NCBI GenBank assembly: GCA_010645155.1
Contig: CM021316.1
Coordinates: forward strand, 9,967,963-10,031,962
DNA: 64,000 nucleotides
Reading direction: 5' to 3'
From: Tigriopus japonicus
Lineage: Eukaryota > Arthropoda > Copepoda > Harpacticoida > Harpacticidae
Below the pieces are notes generated by a model. It searched no databases and was not told where the DNA came from. It saw only the letters and a program-made list of their open reading frames with translations. Below are positions 12,922 through 23,157 of the stretch, piece by piece. Each line of letters opens with the position of its first letter. Positions within the stretch are counted from its first letter, which is position 1. The position numbers and the translations under genes are program-made.

Positions 12922-13126
12922 CTACTTTTCTTTAATTCGTCCTCTATCATCTTTTACCACACATTCCCACCATGTGACCCTGTCGGCATAATAAATGAGC
13001 TTTTTAAATGTGCAATACTCGTGTGTCAGAATTCCATTTGGGTATTGGTCGTCACCGTAAAGCCTCTGAGCCAAAGTTTTGTAGTCAGTGAGTAATTGGA
13101 TGATTGGAGATATGTCTGTCACAGAG
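12922..13126 (-). other. possible orphan terminal exon (67 codons), unidentified
   Basis: On the minus strand a good acceptor (TTTTTATTTCAG, ending at 13127) is followed by 67 open codons to a TAG stop. The peptide is mixed and looks non-repetitive (DISPIIQLLTDYKTL, LYGDDQYPNGIL, VTWWECVVKDDRG). I do not recognise it and found no upstream exon that joins to it. It could be a real last exon of an unmodelled gene, a pseudogene remnant or chance. Confidence 0.25.
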
Positions 13127-13719
13127 CTGAAATAAAAATGTACTTCTTCATAAAATTCTTCATATTGGTAATGTAACATACATAAGAAATCGCTAATACA
13201 ATTCGAGGCATTCGAGCAAACACTAACACAAAAGTTTTAACCGCCAGGCCAAGCTTTATTTTTTCAAATTCTTTTCAAAGAGACCGTTTTTTAGAAACTG
13301 ATTTTGTGTACTTTAACAACTTGGGGCATGACAACCAGATTCTCATATGCGCAGAATATACGGTTTCATTCTTTGTTTGGTACGTAACCACCAAACACAA
13401 TTACTATTCATGTTTAGCTTTAATCATTGACTAACTGTTGGAGCTAATCAACAGTTTTGGTGAATGTCCCAATCATCCAACACAGCCAAATTCAATGTGA
13501 CCTTTTATTTGTCGATGGTTGACGAGAATTACGATTGGACTCAGTTTTAGCGTTTTCATTGAATTTTTTCCGAAGCAGGAAGTGGGTCTGTGCGACTTTG
13601 TAAGTACTTGAGGAGATGTATTGAAATTTCAACTTTGACTTATTTCATTGCAAATCAAGAATAAAAGGGTAAGGCTATTTCTTCCTGTAAGCTCAAATAT
13701 TCTCCTCGAGACTTGGATC

Positions 13720-13772
13720 ACAGGAATGAGAGAGCTCTCATATTGGGAGGGACTCCAAAAGTTAGGGCTATA
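13720..13772 (+). mobile_element. short LINE fragment
   Basis: The sequence matches the LINE at 11036-11086 (CAGGAATGAGAGAGCTCTC and following) and encodes MRELSYW, with TGG where the long copy has the TAG stop at 11057-11059. It abuts a Tc1-type terminus (CTGTGACACAAAAGTTTTG) at 13774, so a Tc1 element appears to have inserted into or beside it. Confidence 0.7.
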
Positions 13773-13773
13773 A

Positions 13774-14990
13774 ACTGTGACACAAAAGTTTTGACACCAT
13801 GTTTATAAGCTTCTACAGGAAAACCAAATTAATGAAAGTTGATGTTCTAATTGTTGGTTTTATCCCCCTTTCTTGCTTTGACTGGCCCAATCTCTTAGGC
13901 ATACTCAGGCATAACTTCAAGAGGAAATCTTCGTTTAAGTTTGCCCAAGCTTTTTCCAACTGTTTTTTTCAATCCTTCCAGGGTTGTTTGGGGTGGGAGC
14001 TTGTCGACCTCTTCTTTAAGGATGGACCATAAATTTTCTATGGGATTGAGGTTTGGAGAATTTCTTGGCCATTCCACCTTCCTCTAATACCGTGGAAAAT
14101 TTGAATCAAGCCATCTGTTGTTTGTCAGGGTACAATGAGGCGGCGCTGAATCTTGCATGAAAAAAGCTTTTGACATGTCTAGCACAATTTGGTGTTCCAG
14201 AATCAATCCTGTTGTCCTGTTCCTGTTGATAGCCTCCAATCCTTCCTCGGCCAGGATCTTCTCCCGGTAGTACTCTTGGTTGAAATTGCATCTAGGGGGC
14301 ACAAAATGCAATCTGGATACTCTAAGGGATGAAAACATCCCCAAACCATAACCTTGGGGCTGTGCTTCACAAGTTCATTGGGGACAAGTTCTGCTGAATT
14401 TCTCGCCCAAACTCGATCGATGGCAGAGTTGGACTTTAGAAAAAGGGAAAAGAAGCTCTCATCAATCCATTTGACGTTTTTCCACTCGACATTGGTGCAA
14501 TGAGCATGGTCCCGGACGAATTTCACACAAGCTTTCTTCATTTTTTCTGTCAACCGGGGTTTTCGGGGACGGGCCAGAGATTTGAGGCTCATCTCACACT
14601 TCAAATGGCGTCGTACAGTCTCACAAGACACTGGATGGCCACTCTGAGTCAATATTGATGCCAACTTTTGCATTAATTGCCTCCTCTTTCCAATCCTCTT
14701 GGTTATGACGATTTTGGCAGTTCTGGAAATTGCTGATGGTCTTCCAGACCGAGGCTTGTCTTTAAGGGTTTGGCCATCCTTGTTGCACTTCCACCAGCGC
14801 TTTACAGAGCTCAATGACACCCCCAGGGTCTTGGCAACCTCTATTTGAGTTTTACCGGCCTCCATCATCCCAACGGCCCAAGAACGGGTCTTGACTTTTT
14901 CCATGACTGAAAAATCTGGACATTGCATTTTTTTGGAAAGGATATCAAATGAATTGCGGTCACCGTTGCTTAAGATGCTGATCATAGGTC
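13774..14990 (-). pseudogene. Tc1/mariner-family transposase, frameshifted
   Basis: The N-terminal two thirds is open at 14203-14985 (from ATG at 14985). It has a helix-turn-helix region (IEVAKTLGVSLSSVKRWW), a basic second HTH region, and the catalytic-domain motifs WIDESFFSLF (first Asp) and VMVWGCF. The reading then shifts to another frame (about 14084-14300) with FFMQDSAPPH (second Asp), and again to 13895-14077 with WPRNSPNLNPIENLW (catalytic Glu). All three acidic residues of a DDE transposase remain, but two frame changes separate them, so no full protein can be made. CTGTGACACAAAAGTTTTGACACC at 13775-13798 is a likely terminal repeat; the opposite terminus was not found. Confidence 0.85.
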
Positions 14991-15179
14991 AGTTCGTTGA
15001 CAATCCGTATATTGATATTGATAAAAAATTCGCAAAATAAACCTGAAATTTCTGAAAACAAGCTTCAGATACTTTTTTGTCATCTGCTTGTTATTTTCAA
15101 TCTTGAATAGGAAAATTTAGATATTGAAGAAGTAGTAATCAATACTATGCTAGCCTACGCTGGAAGTTGTAAAATCAGA

Positions 15180-15426
15180 TTTTTTTTATTTTTTTTTGAG
15201 TGCTAGGGTCGGAGGTTTGAGCCTCGCCCGGCCTGCGAAGCCAGCCATCACATCTTCCAAATCATTTCTGATAGGCAATCTCGTGTCCGGTATCAGATTG
15301 GTTCTCCGTTTGTGGGTGTGGATTAGCGTCTAAAAGTTTCCCTAAGAAAGGTCGGGGAGGAGAATCGAACCTGGGACCTCTCTCACTACAGGACACTGCG
15401 CTAACCACGACACCACGTCTCCTCCC
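15180..15426 (-). mobile_element. tRNA-derived SINE
   Basis: Read on the minus strand it begins GGGAGGAGACGTGGTGTCG, has a polymerase III A-box-like TGGTTAGCGCAG (15396-15407) and a B-box GGTTCGATTC (15364-15373), and the first 8 bases pair with CTCCTCCC (15356-15363) as an acceptor stem would. A non-tRNA body of about 150 bp follows and ends in an A-rich tail (RC of 15180-15197). That is the standard layout of a tRNA-derived SINE. The anticodon arm is not canonical, so it is not annotated as a tRNA gene. Confidence 0.8.
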
Positions 15427-16047
15427 TTAACTCGATTAATAAAATCCAAAAAAAGGGTGTGCAATGCCGCCATTTGGGCTGCCAATCAAGCAAGCCTCGT
15501 GATATTGCAAGAAAAGGACTTATCATTAATTCAAGCAATAAATTAAAGATGCTGGTTTGTTCAATGGATACACAAGAATAAAATCTTATCTTGGCAATGA
15601 CAATCACGCCATGGTCAGGAAGGTGAGAATGGGTTTTAAATGAATCCCCAAGAACTTCAGTAATATTCAGAACCCTTTGAATTTAACTCCCACATTTGAT
15701 TTTGTAGTATTCTATGAAGAATGGTTATTGAAAGTTACAAAAATCGCCGCTAGATGGAGCCAAAACAGGGGCAAAGTACCTTGATTTCAGGTTTATCCTC
15801 AACTTTGATTTTTGGTGTTAACTCTTGAACAGTAATAACTTCAAATTACCTATTACCTATATCTTTGTTAAAGAGACACTCCATGTTATTTGATTTGCTG
15901 AATTATTTGTTGCTGCTTAGTGTCATACTGACGTTTCCTTAACGTCCAGTAAAGCCCATGATTGATAAATTGTCTCAACCTCAGGTAAAGTACGATTTTC
16001 AGCCCAACAACATTATGTGTTTGCAATGATTGCAAGAACTTTTTCTC
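15427..16047. other. intergenic, no gene seen
   Basis: AT-rich; no domain, tandem array or inverted repeat recognised. Confidence 0.5.
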
Positions 16048-16168
16048 GTGTGACCTTTCTACTGTGACCTATTTACCTTGTGACCTTTTTTCTGTGACAT
16101 ATTAATCCCGTGACTTTTTTACTGTGACCTATTTACCTGTGACCGTTTTGCTTGTGACCTTTTTACCT
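16048..16168. repeat. degenerate minisatellite, TGTGACCTNTTTAC unit
   Basis: About seven imperfect units of 15-18 bp with core GTGACCT followed by T-rich sequence and ACC or ACT. No coding potential and no clear link to neighbouring elements. Confidence 0.65.
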
Positions 16169-16787
16169 ACAATCGTATTTTCGGCCAGTTTTCACATTTT
16201 AAGCTCCAAAGCGAATTTTTTAGAGCAAAAATGACAATATTTTGCAAGGTTGTTAAATATCCACAATTTTTGGCAAAATTGATCGCAACTTTGTTTATGA
16301 ATCACTGAAATTTAGACCAAATAATAGCAACTTCACCTGAGCTTTAGGGGTATTTTCAAGGAGCAATTGAGAGCAATTGTTTGAAATTTAGCAATTCTTT
16401 CACAAAAGCACGATTGTAATTTTTGAACCGATTTCAATTTTTATTTTTCCAAAATACAAATCGTTAAGAAAAACTATTTCGTGTAAAATTTGCCGGCAGT
16501 TGTTTTTTGGTCGAATATTTTCACATTCGTCCTTTTTTTTCACCTCGATAACTCTTCGGGTGTTTTTGTTCGGATCTAAATATTCAAATACTTGAAAAAG
16601 TTTGCTAAGCCTGAAAAACGCAAAAAAAGATACTACACTCGAATTTTTCACTATCCTAGTTTTCCGTTAACGAAAAAAGCAACAACGTAGATTTCCGAAA
16701 TCTTTCCGTTTTGATGAAACCAAGTAGAAATGAAATGTAGGTTGAGTGAGTTTACCCTCGCTTCTCAAGTTTGTTGACTTCATCTAG
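16169..16787. other. intergenic, no gene seen
   Basis: AT-rich; frames here are short and without recognisable content. Confidence 0.5.
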
Positions 16788-16796
16788 CCCTCTAAC

Positions 16797-17907
16797 TATG
16801 AACGTTACATGGATTGAAAATCCACGTACATAGGAGCCGACGTACATAAACAAACCCAAGTGAAGGGCAAAGTCAATCAGGGTTGCTCAAATATGCTAGA
16901 CACATGGCAGTTACTAGAAACACATGTTTCTTTCAGAAATCATATTGCAATAATATTTTTGTTGTATTCATTCAATAATTACCCAAGTTCTCTCCATGAT
17001 CTTCATTGTAGGTAGATTAAGACTAAACCTATTTCAGCTCCTAACCCATGCTTGAACTTGGCAACATTATGTATCTGCAAATGGTAAATGAGTTATGATG
17101 TCATGGGGAGCTATATACCTGGTATGGTAGTCTTGCCAGTTTGGAAGTGTGTTAGAGGTGCCAAATAGGATGATGTGCCCCTCTTTTTAGGGGATTTTAC
17201 TATCCCAAAATGGTTGTGAGAATAGAAGTGTATGTCAAGTATTGACCACAAGGCCAATAAAATATCTCTGTGGATTTGTGATTTATTATACATTCAGCAA
17301 AAAATATGTTCAAATTTGGTTTCATATACTATTACCATTTCATATATATATTCTTGTTTTTGGGGGGGGATATTTAAATACTGCTACAAAGAATGGGATT
17401 CCCTGTAAAGAGAGTTAATCATTAATATAATTTCCACCCTTAATGTTTAAATGATATTTGGTCTACCAATCAGTTACTGTTGGCAGATCTATACAACCCT
17501 TGTATAGTGAGTTGGTCAGGAAAAGTGTTAAAAATTTGTCCACAATCCTGCCTTAAATGCAAAGAATCAGGAAGAAATATCAAGGCATGTTTAGAGTTGT
17601 TTGCTAAAAACTTTATTTGTTTTGTAAGGCAAATTCATTACTAAAGTCATTAGAATTTCAGTGACTTGAAAAAGGATATCAAAAACCTCCATAAAACATT
17701 ACATTTTAGGAGATAATATCACCCTTGGCAAATCAAATTTTGAAACATGTACATATACCAAACATAATAATTTATAGAAAATTGTGCCAATAGTAATGGC
17801 GTGTCTAGCATTTTTTGGCAACCCTGATTGACTTCGCCGGCCACTTGGATTTGTTTATGTACGGCGGCTTCTATGTGCGTGGATTTTCAATCCATGTAAC
17901 GTTCATA
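16797..17907. mobile_element. non-autonomous element with ~120-bp terminal inverted repeats and 9-bp target duplication (MULE-like)
   Basis: The left arm (16797-about 16912) starts TATGAACGTTACATGGATTG and the right arm ends with its reverse complement at 17907. The arms share further blocks, including AAAATCCACG, GTACATAAACAAA, AAGTCAATCAGGGTTGC and ATGCTAGACAC. Exact copies of CCCTCTAAC flank the element at 16788-16796 and 17908-17916. Long inverted ends with a 9-bp duplication are typical of Mutator-like elements. The 1111-bp body has no transposase and carries a LINE 3' fragment (17355-17560). The right end is 178 bp upstream of the Cdc37 start codon, so the element probably lies in its promoter or 5' flank. 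Confidence 0.8.
17355..17560 (-). mobile_element. 5'-truncated LINE 3' end nested in the inverted-repeat element
   Basis: Read on the minus strand it follows the 3' end of the LINE at 11339-11540, with blocks GCATTTAAGGCAGGATT, ACTATACAAGGGTTGTATAG, ATCTGCCAACAGTAACT and TTAACTCTCTTTACAGGG. It ends in a C-run then an A-rich stretch, as the long copy does. Starting inside the coding tail is the usual result of incomplete target-primed reverse transcription. Confidence 0.8.
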
Positions 17908-18085
17908 CCCTCTAACTTTATCCTGTCTTGTAACAAGCCAATTCAGCCTTTCAATTGCTCAGCCCTTGCAATTCAAGTCAGCGGATCTCACAACAATCCA
18001 TCCCGAAAATCCTAGAATCCTCCAGAATCCCGAAATCTCCGGTTATCTTGAAAGTGTGAAAAGTGCTGCAAATAATTCATTCATC

Positions 18086-19855
18086 ATGGCCCGTCCCATT
18101 GATTACAGCAAATGGAAAGATATTGAGGTAAAAAGCCCCTCGAAGGTCCTTCTTATTTATCCTCATTGTGATGGATTCTTTGGGTTTGGTTTTGTAGATC
18201 TCGGATGACGAAGATGACACTCATCCCAATATCGACACACCCTCTCTGTTCAAATGGCGTCATGAAGCTCGGGTTCAGCGAATGAAGGAACAGGAAGAGT
18301 TAAAAAAGACCATCGAGACCGAGAAACAAGCGTAAGACATATTGGATTCAAATCCGGAACCAATGTATTCCAAGAGTTGATGAACTATGGAGGTTATTAT
18401 TACTTTGCAGGAAAGAGCGCAAATTGCGCGAACTGCGCGAAAAAGTGGCCAAAGCCGACAAATCCGATCCCAATCTAGAAACCTTGAAAAAATCCTTGGC
18501 CGAAGTCGAAGCCGAAGCGGCCGAAGCGCTCAAGAAGAAGTCCGAGATCGACCAAAAGGAAAAGGTAACACCGGACAATGATCCAAAGCTCAAGTTCTTC
18601 TATGAGCAAGATTCATTCTTGTTCTTGCATGTTCCAGCTACAACCTTGGAATGTGGATACGATCTCCAAGGAGGGCTTTTCCAAGACCATTGTGAATAAA
18701 CCCGCTGAACGTAGCACCAAAAATATGACCGAGGAAGAACGTGAAGAGTACATGCGAGCTTTCGTCAAGAAGCACGAAAGTGAGATCAAACATTTTGGCT
18801 GGCTCAGCAAGTTCGATGATAGTAAGAAGTATCTCATGGAGCACACCTATTTGGCTTGCGAGGAAACGGCCAATTACCTCGTCATCCAATGCATCAACTT
18901 AGCCATGGAAGAAGTGAGATTGGGAAACCATTAGAACAGTTTGTAGATCATTTTCAACAAGGTTGGTTTGCTCTTTGTAGAAATTCGCGGCCATGGAACA
19001 AGTGGCTCATCAAACGATTGCCATGCAGTATCTGTTGGAGTTGGCCAAGCAATTGGATATCGACCCCCGAGCGTGCATTTCATCCTTCTTTACCAAGTAA
19101 GATATCTAAAAATCAACGCGAGAACCGATTCCGAAACGCCTCGCATCTATCTCCTGAATAGAGTTCTTAGACCTTGCTAGGGGAACGTTCTTATTATTTT
19201 TCAATTTTCGATCCAAAAGATGCTTCTTAGTGATCACCAAAACCTTGAAAACGGAGGTGATGGTTCTCCATTAATTCCTCTTTAGGAGTCCTAATAATGA
19301 CTTCACAATGTTTTTATTAGGATCCAAGTGGCTGATGAAGAATATAAGAAGGCGTTCCTGGATGAACTGGCCAGTTTCAAGGAGCGAATCCGGAGGCGGG
19401 CCAAGGAGAAGGTGGAGGAACAGCTCGCAGAGATCGAGGAAGAAGAGAGACAAGCCCGTCTTGGACCAGGAGGATTGGATCCATTGGAGGTTCTGGAATC
19501 CCTCCCAGAGGTAATCTAATCGACAAATATACTCTGGAAAGTAGAGAATTCACTTAAAACGTTGCTTGCTCTTTCATCACAGCCTTTGAAAGAGTGTTTC
19601 GAATCGCAAGACACGGAAAAACTTCAGGCAGTCATCCGAGCCATGGACCCCAAGGATGCCCGTTATCATATGAAACGTTGTGTGGATTCGGGATTGTGGA
19701 AACCATCGGCTGAGGATCCCAACACCAATCCCGAAGATGGGTTCAAGCGTCGAGAATTGGAATCTGATGACGACGATGAAGAGGAGGCTGTGGAAGATGC
19801 CGATGGGGAGAAGCCTGAACATATATATGAAGAAGTCCCACCAAGCAATGAATGA
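18086..19855 (+). CDS. Cdc37: Cdc37, Hsp90 co-chaperone
   Basis: Hsp90 co-chaperone that hands client protein kinases to Hsp90 in the cytosol. Seven exons: 18086-18127, 18198-18331, 18411-18564, 18638-18913, 18981-19096, 19321-19510, 19583-19855; all junctions are GT-AG and phase is kept, giving 394 residues, close to the 378 of human CDC37. The N-terminus has the conserved [14 protein letters not shown], including the Ser (residue 16) that CK2 phosphorylates in the family and the HPN motif. A charged coiled coil spans about residues 45-105. [13 protein letters not shown] follows, then the Hsp90-binding middle domain ([44 protein letters not shown]) and the C-terminal [10 protein letters not shown] and [19 protein letters not shown]. 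The tail is acidic. The start is the ATG preceding RPIDYSKW, the expected family N-terminus. An inverted-repeat transposon ends 178 bp upstream. Confidence 0.96.
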
Positions 19856-20456
19856 TTTAGTGTTTAAAAGACCACCCACATATTCAATAACCAGGCCGAA
19901 CGCACGCATATTTGTCAAACACCACGTGTCTAACTACCATTTCCCCCTCATACATCAACATTTTACAAAATCACGTAATCGGTCGATGGCATGTAGATAT
20001 AAATCTATTATCCGTACATCCCTGGTGCCGAGAATGATGACTTAGACATGCGATCACAGTTTAGAAATCTGAAAAGTGGAATACTGCTTTGGAAATAGAT
20101 GTTTGAATTAGGCCAACAAAGGCCATTATGATTGCCTGATCAACATATTTAATGAAAAATAGACAGCGATTCTGCAAAGAACCGTCAGCTTAAAGGGATT
20201 TTTCACTTTTAACTAGTGTGTTATGTTTTCATATTTTCTACTGCACGTTCCTTCTTTTGCTTGGTGGATGGAGGGACTGGAAACAAAAATCTCGAGCGCA
20301 CACTTTTTTTATTGTATTATCCGTCTTTCTTTATACCTCTGGACTAGTTAGTCAAGGACATGCGCTTGTCCATTTAATTCGCAGCTCGAAATGTGATAAG
20401 GTGCATTACCACAAATTCTACTTTCATTATTTGACAATCACGACTGAATCAAAGTT
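19856..20456. other. intergenic after Cdc37, no gene seen
   Basis: Holds the 3' flank of Cdc37. No canonical AATAAA was identified close to the stop codon. The 89-codon frame at 20218-20487 runs into the transposon and is not a gene. Confidence 0.5.
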
Positions 20457-20464
20457 CAAATCAG

Positions 20465-21411
20465 CAGACCTGTTCAAGATACTTTGAAAGAAGTATCTAA
20501 ATAAGATAGTATTTTCTGCAAAGTATCTAGATAAAGATACTTTAAGATACTTTCCCAAAAAAAGTATCTAGATAAAGATACTTTAAGATACTTTCCCGAA
20601 AAAACTATCTAGATAAAGATACTTTAAGATACTTTCCCGAAAAAAAGTATCTAGATAAAGATACTTTAAGATACTTTCCCGAAAAAACTATCTAGATAAA
20701 GATACTTTAAGATACTTTCCCGAAAAAAAGTATCTAGATACAGATAAAAGATAAACTATCTTTTATCTTTATCTTTTTTCTAGATAAGATAATTGAACAG
20801 GTCTGACATTCACAACATAATTTCCTTTTCTTATGCAAACGCTTGCAGCCAAGGTTTAGTGTCTTTACAATTATGAACATCATGAACCATAACGGGTTCG
20901 TTTTCTAATAGTTTTACTATGTCATGATAAAATTATAAATATGCTTTCCTCCTATGGGTTATTTGCTTTTTGAGGCTTCAACGCATTCTCTTGATGTTAG
21001 CTTGTGCACTAAGGCAGTAACTACATTTATCATTAAACTTCAGAGCCATTTTTGAAGATGTATTTCATAGAGAACCTGTGTTTCTATCACTTACACAAGA
21101 TGTAACTTGTATTCAAGCTTTACTGCGAGCCATATTATCTAGATACAGGTATTTCAAGATACTTTCCCGAAAAAAAAGTATCTAGATAAAGATACTTTAA
21201 GATACTTTCCCAAAAAAACTATCTAGATAAAGATACTTTAAGATAGTTTCCCGAAAAAAGTATCTAGGTAAAGATACTTTAAAATACTTTTCCGAAAAAA
21301 GTATCTAGATAAAGATACTTTAAGATACTTTCCCGAAAAAAGTATCTAGATAAAGATAAAAGATAAACTATCTTTTATCTTTTATCTAGATAAGATAATT
21401 GAACAGGTCTG
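20465..21411. mobile_element. non-autonomous hAT-like element carrying two minisatellite arrays
   Basis: The ends are CAGACCTGTTCAA (20465) and its reverse complement TTGAACAGGTCTG (to 21411), flanked by exact 8-bp copies of CAAATCAG (20457-20464 and 21412-21419), which fits a hAT insertion. Inside, a unit of about 41 bp built on GTATCTAGATAAAGATAC plus TTTAAGATACTTTCCCG is repeated in two arrays (about 20525-20745 and 21165-21360). Each array is followed by GATAAACTATCTTTTATC and a copy of the right terminus; the inner one (GAACAGGTCTG) lies near 20796-20806. No transposase. Confidence 0.85.
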
Positions 21412-21419
21412 CAAATCAG

Positions 21420-22211
21420 ATATTTTGCATGTCGGGCCTCGGATTCGAGTTTGTTTTATCTCGTCCTACGCTTACGTAGCACAATAATTTCGGATTTAGC
21501 ATTAGCTTTCTCTGAAAACGGAAAAAACAAACGATCAGACAAATTTTGCTACGCAAAAAGAACCCTCCAACGTTCCCGCCATAATTTCACTTCTAGATAG
21601 ACTGACCTTGGAGATTGGAGCACGTCACCCTGAGATTGTGTTGTGCTAGTGGTCATGCCGGTTTTTCTTCTTTCGAGAGCTCCTTTGAAGCTTGTAGTGC
21701 TGCTGCGAAGCTGATTTTCGTAATTCCCGGACACGAATCTTTTTGAATTCATTCAAAAGGACCAAAACAATCAGCGTTTTTGAACAAGTATACCAATCTC
21801 AATTATAACTCCATATTGATGATGATGATGATGATTTATTTCAGGAATATTTTTGTGTCTCTTCAGTTACATCATGAATATGGAGGTGTGGCCTTCAAAT
21901 AACAAAGATATAACACAAAAAGACTTACGTATATTCCTCAGATCCTGGATAAGCTATTGCTTGTTTTCACCAGGACCTGGGCACGAAATATGATATTGAA
22001 TTGTGTTACAGGTGCCATTTTGGAACACAATTGGAAACTAAGAAATTCTACTAACATATTTAATGTTAAAGAGTGCCAACACAGTAAATTCCTCGTCGAA
22101 TATTTTTGCTATCTAAGGTGGACATTAAATGTCGTTTTCTCATTCTCACAGATATCGAATTCCATTGGCTGCTTGATCAAGCAATAAACAAATTTTGCTG
22201 AAAATTCAAAA
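21420..22211. other. intergenic, no gene seen
   Basis: AT-rich, with a short TGA/GAT microsatellite near 21818-21836. No recognisable reading frame. Confidence 0.5.
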
Positions 22212-23156
22212 TCACATTCTAGCTTTGCTTGTGCGAAGTTTCATGACATGCTTCTTGATTGACGATTTTCTTCCGTTTTCTTGGTCTTTCCTTGAAACTG
22301 ATTTCTCTTCGTTATCTTGCTCTTGGTCATCGTCATTGCAAAACAGATCAGTTCCCTCTTTGGAGACACTTGACATCGACAAAGGCTTAGAGCATCTTTT
22401 CTTTCGAGTTTCCTCAACTTCATCAGATGGAACGCTCTCGTTAAGAGGTTTTAGACCGTCAATTTGTGTTTCCTCTTTGTCCACGGTTGTATCAACTTCT
22501 GAAACGGATCGATCGTGCAAAGCACCAGCCCTTTTACGACCAGACTGTTCAGTATTTTTCTCACTATCATTTTCAGGGCAATTTGCCTTCAAATGAGTTG
22601 TGAGACCGCATTTGTAACATTTGCGAATCTGAGCATGGTGCCAGATACGAATTTTCCACGTGTTCACTTCAATAAACTCTGGGACTGGGGCTATGATTTG
22701 AACGTAGACCCTGGCATTGCCATTCCAAATTCCCACCATCCTTGGGTTTTCTCTTTCACTGAATCTTTCGGGTTCCACAGTAGAGTAAGGTGTTGCAAAA
22801 GAGCTAATTGCACTTTTTAGCTCCTCCTTTTGTACATCCGTAGGAATGTCTAGAAACCTTAGGACTGAGTTTTTCAGACCACCTTGAATGGAACACTTCC
22901 ATTGGACGTCTCCATATACCTTCACATGGTCGAGATTGGCACCAAATCTTTGGTTGATCACTATTGGGTCCAAATGATTTCCTTTTTCAAAATATAATGT
23001 TGCAAGATGGCGTCGAAAATGAAACTTGCAGAAGTGTGTCGGTCTTTGTTTATTAACAATATAAGATACCGGGTGTGGTTGAGACAAATATGTAAAAAAA
23101 AGCGCAAAAAACTTCCACATAAACAGTGGCTTTGCGCACTGATAGGCTAGGCTCAC
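22212..23156 (-). CDS. CCHC zinc-knuckle, gag/ORF1-like protein
   Basis: An intact frame of about 314 codons. The central part has a nucleic-acid-binding look (RFGANLDHVKVYGD, VLRFLDIPTDVQKEELKSAI) followed by one zinc knuckle, CYKCGLTTHLKANC, matching CX2CX4HX4C, and then a charged Glu/Lys/Ser-rich tail. This order, a fold that resembles an RRM-like or gag region, then a CCHC finger, then a basic-acidic tail, is seen in ORF1 or gag proteins of retroelements and in their domesticated derivatives. No reverse transcriptase is adjacent. There is no ATG at the given 5' edge: the frame opens at GTG just after an in-frame TAG that belongs to the hAT-like insertion starting at 23158. The first internal ATG is 12 codons in. 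Whether it is expressed is unknown. Confidence 0.6.
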   Translation of the reverse strand: MSLAYQCAKPLFMWKFFALFFTYLSQPHPVSYIVNKQRPTHFCKFHFRRHLATLYFEKGNHLDPIVINQRFGANLDHVKVYGDVQWKCSIQGGLKNSVLRFLDIPTDVQKEELKSAISSFATPYSTVEPERFSERENPRMVGIWNGNARVYVQIIAPVPEFIEVNTWKIRIWHHAQIRKCYKCGLTTHLKANCPENDSEKNTEQSGRKRAGALHDRSVSEVDTTVDKEETQIDGLKPLNESVPSDEVEETRKKRCSKPLSMSSVSKEGTDLFCNDDDQEQDNEEKSVSRKDQENGRKSSIKKHVMKLRTSKARM

Positions 23157-23157
23157 C

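Noticed and set aside
15353..15426. A tRNA gene on the minus strand
   Set aside because: A and B boxes and an acceptor-like stem are present, but the anticodon arm is not canonical and a SINE body with an A-rich tail follows.
20525..21360. Regular repeat arrays reminiscent of CRISPR
   Set aside because: Units are contiguous without unique spacers, are bounded by hAT-like ends, and the genome is eukaryotic.
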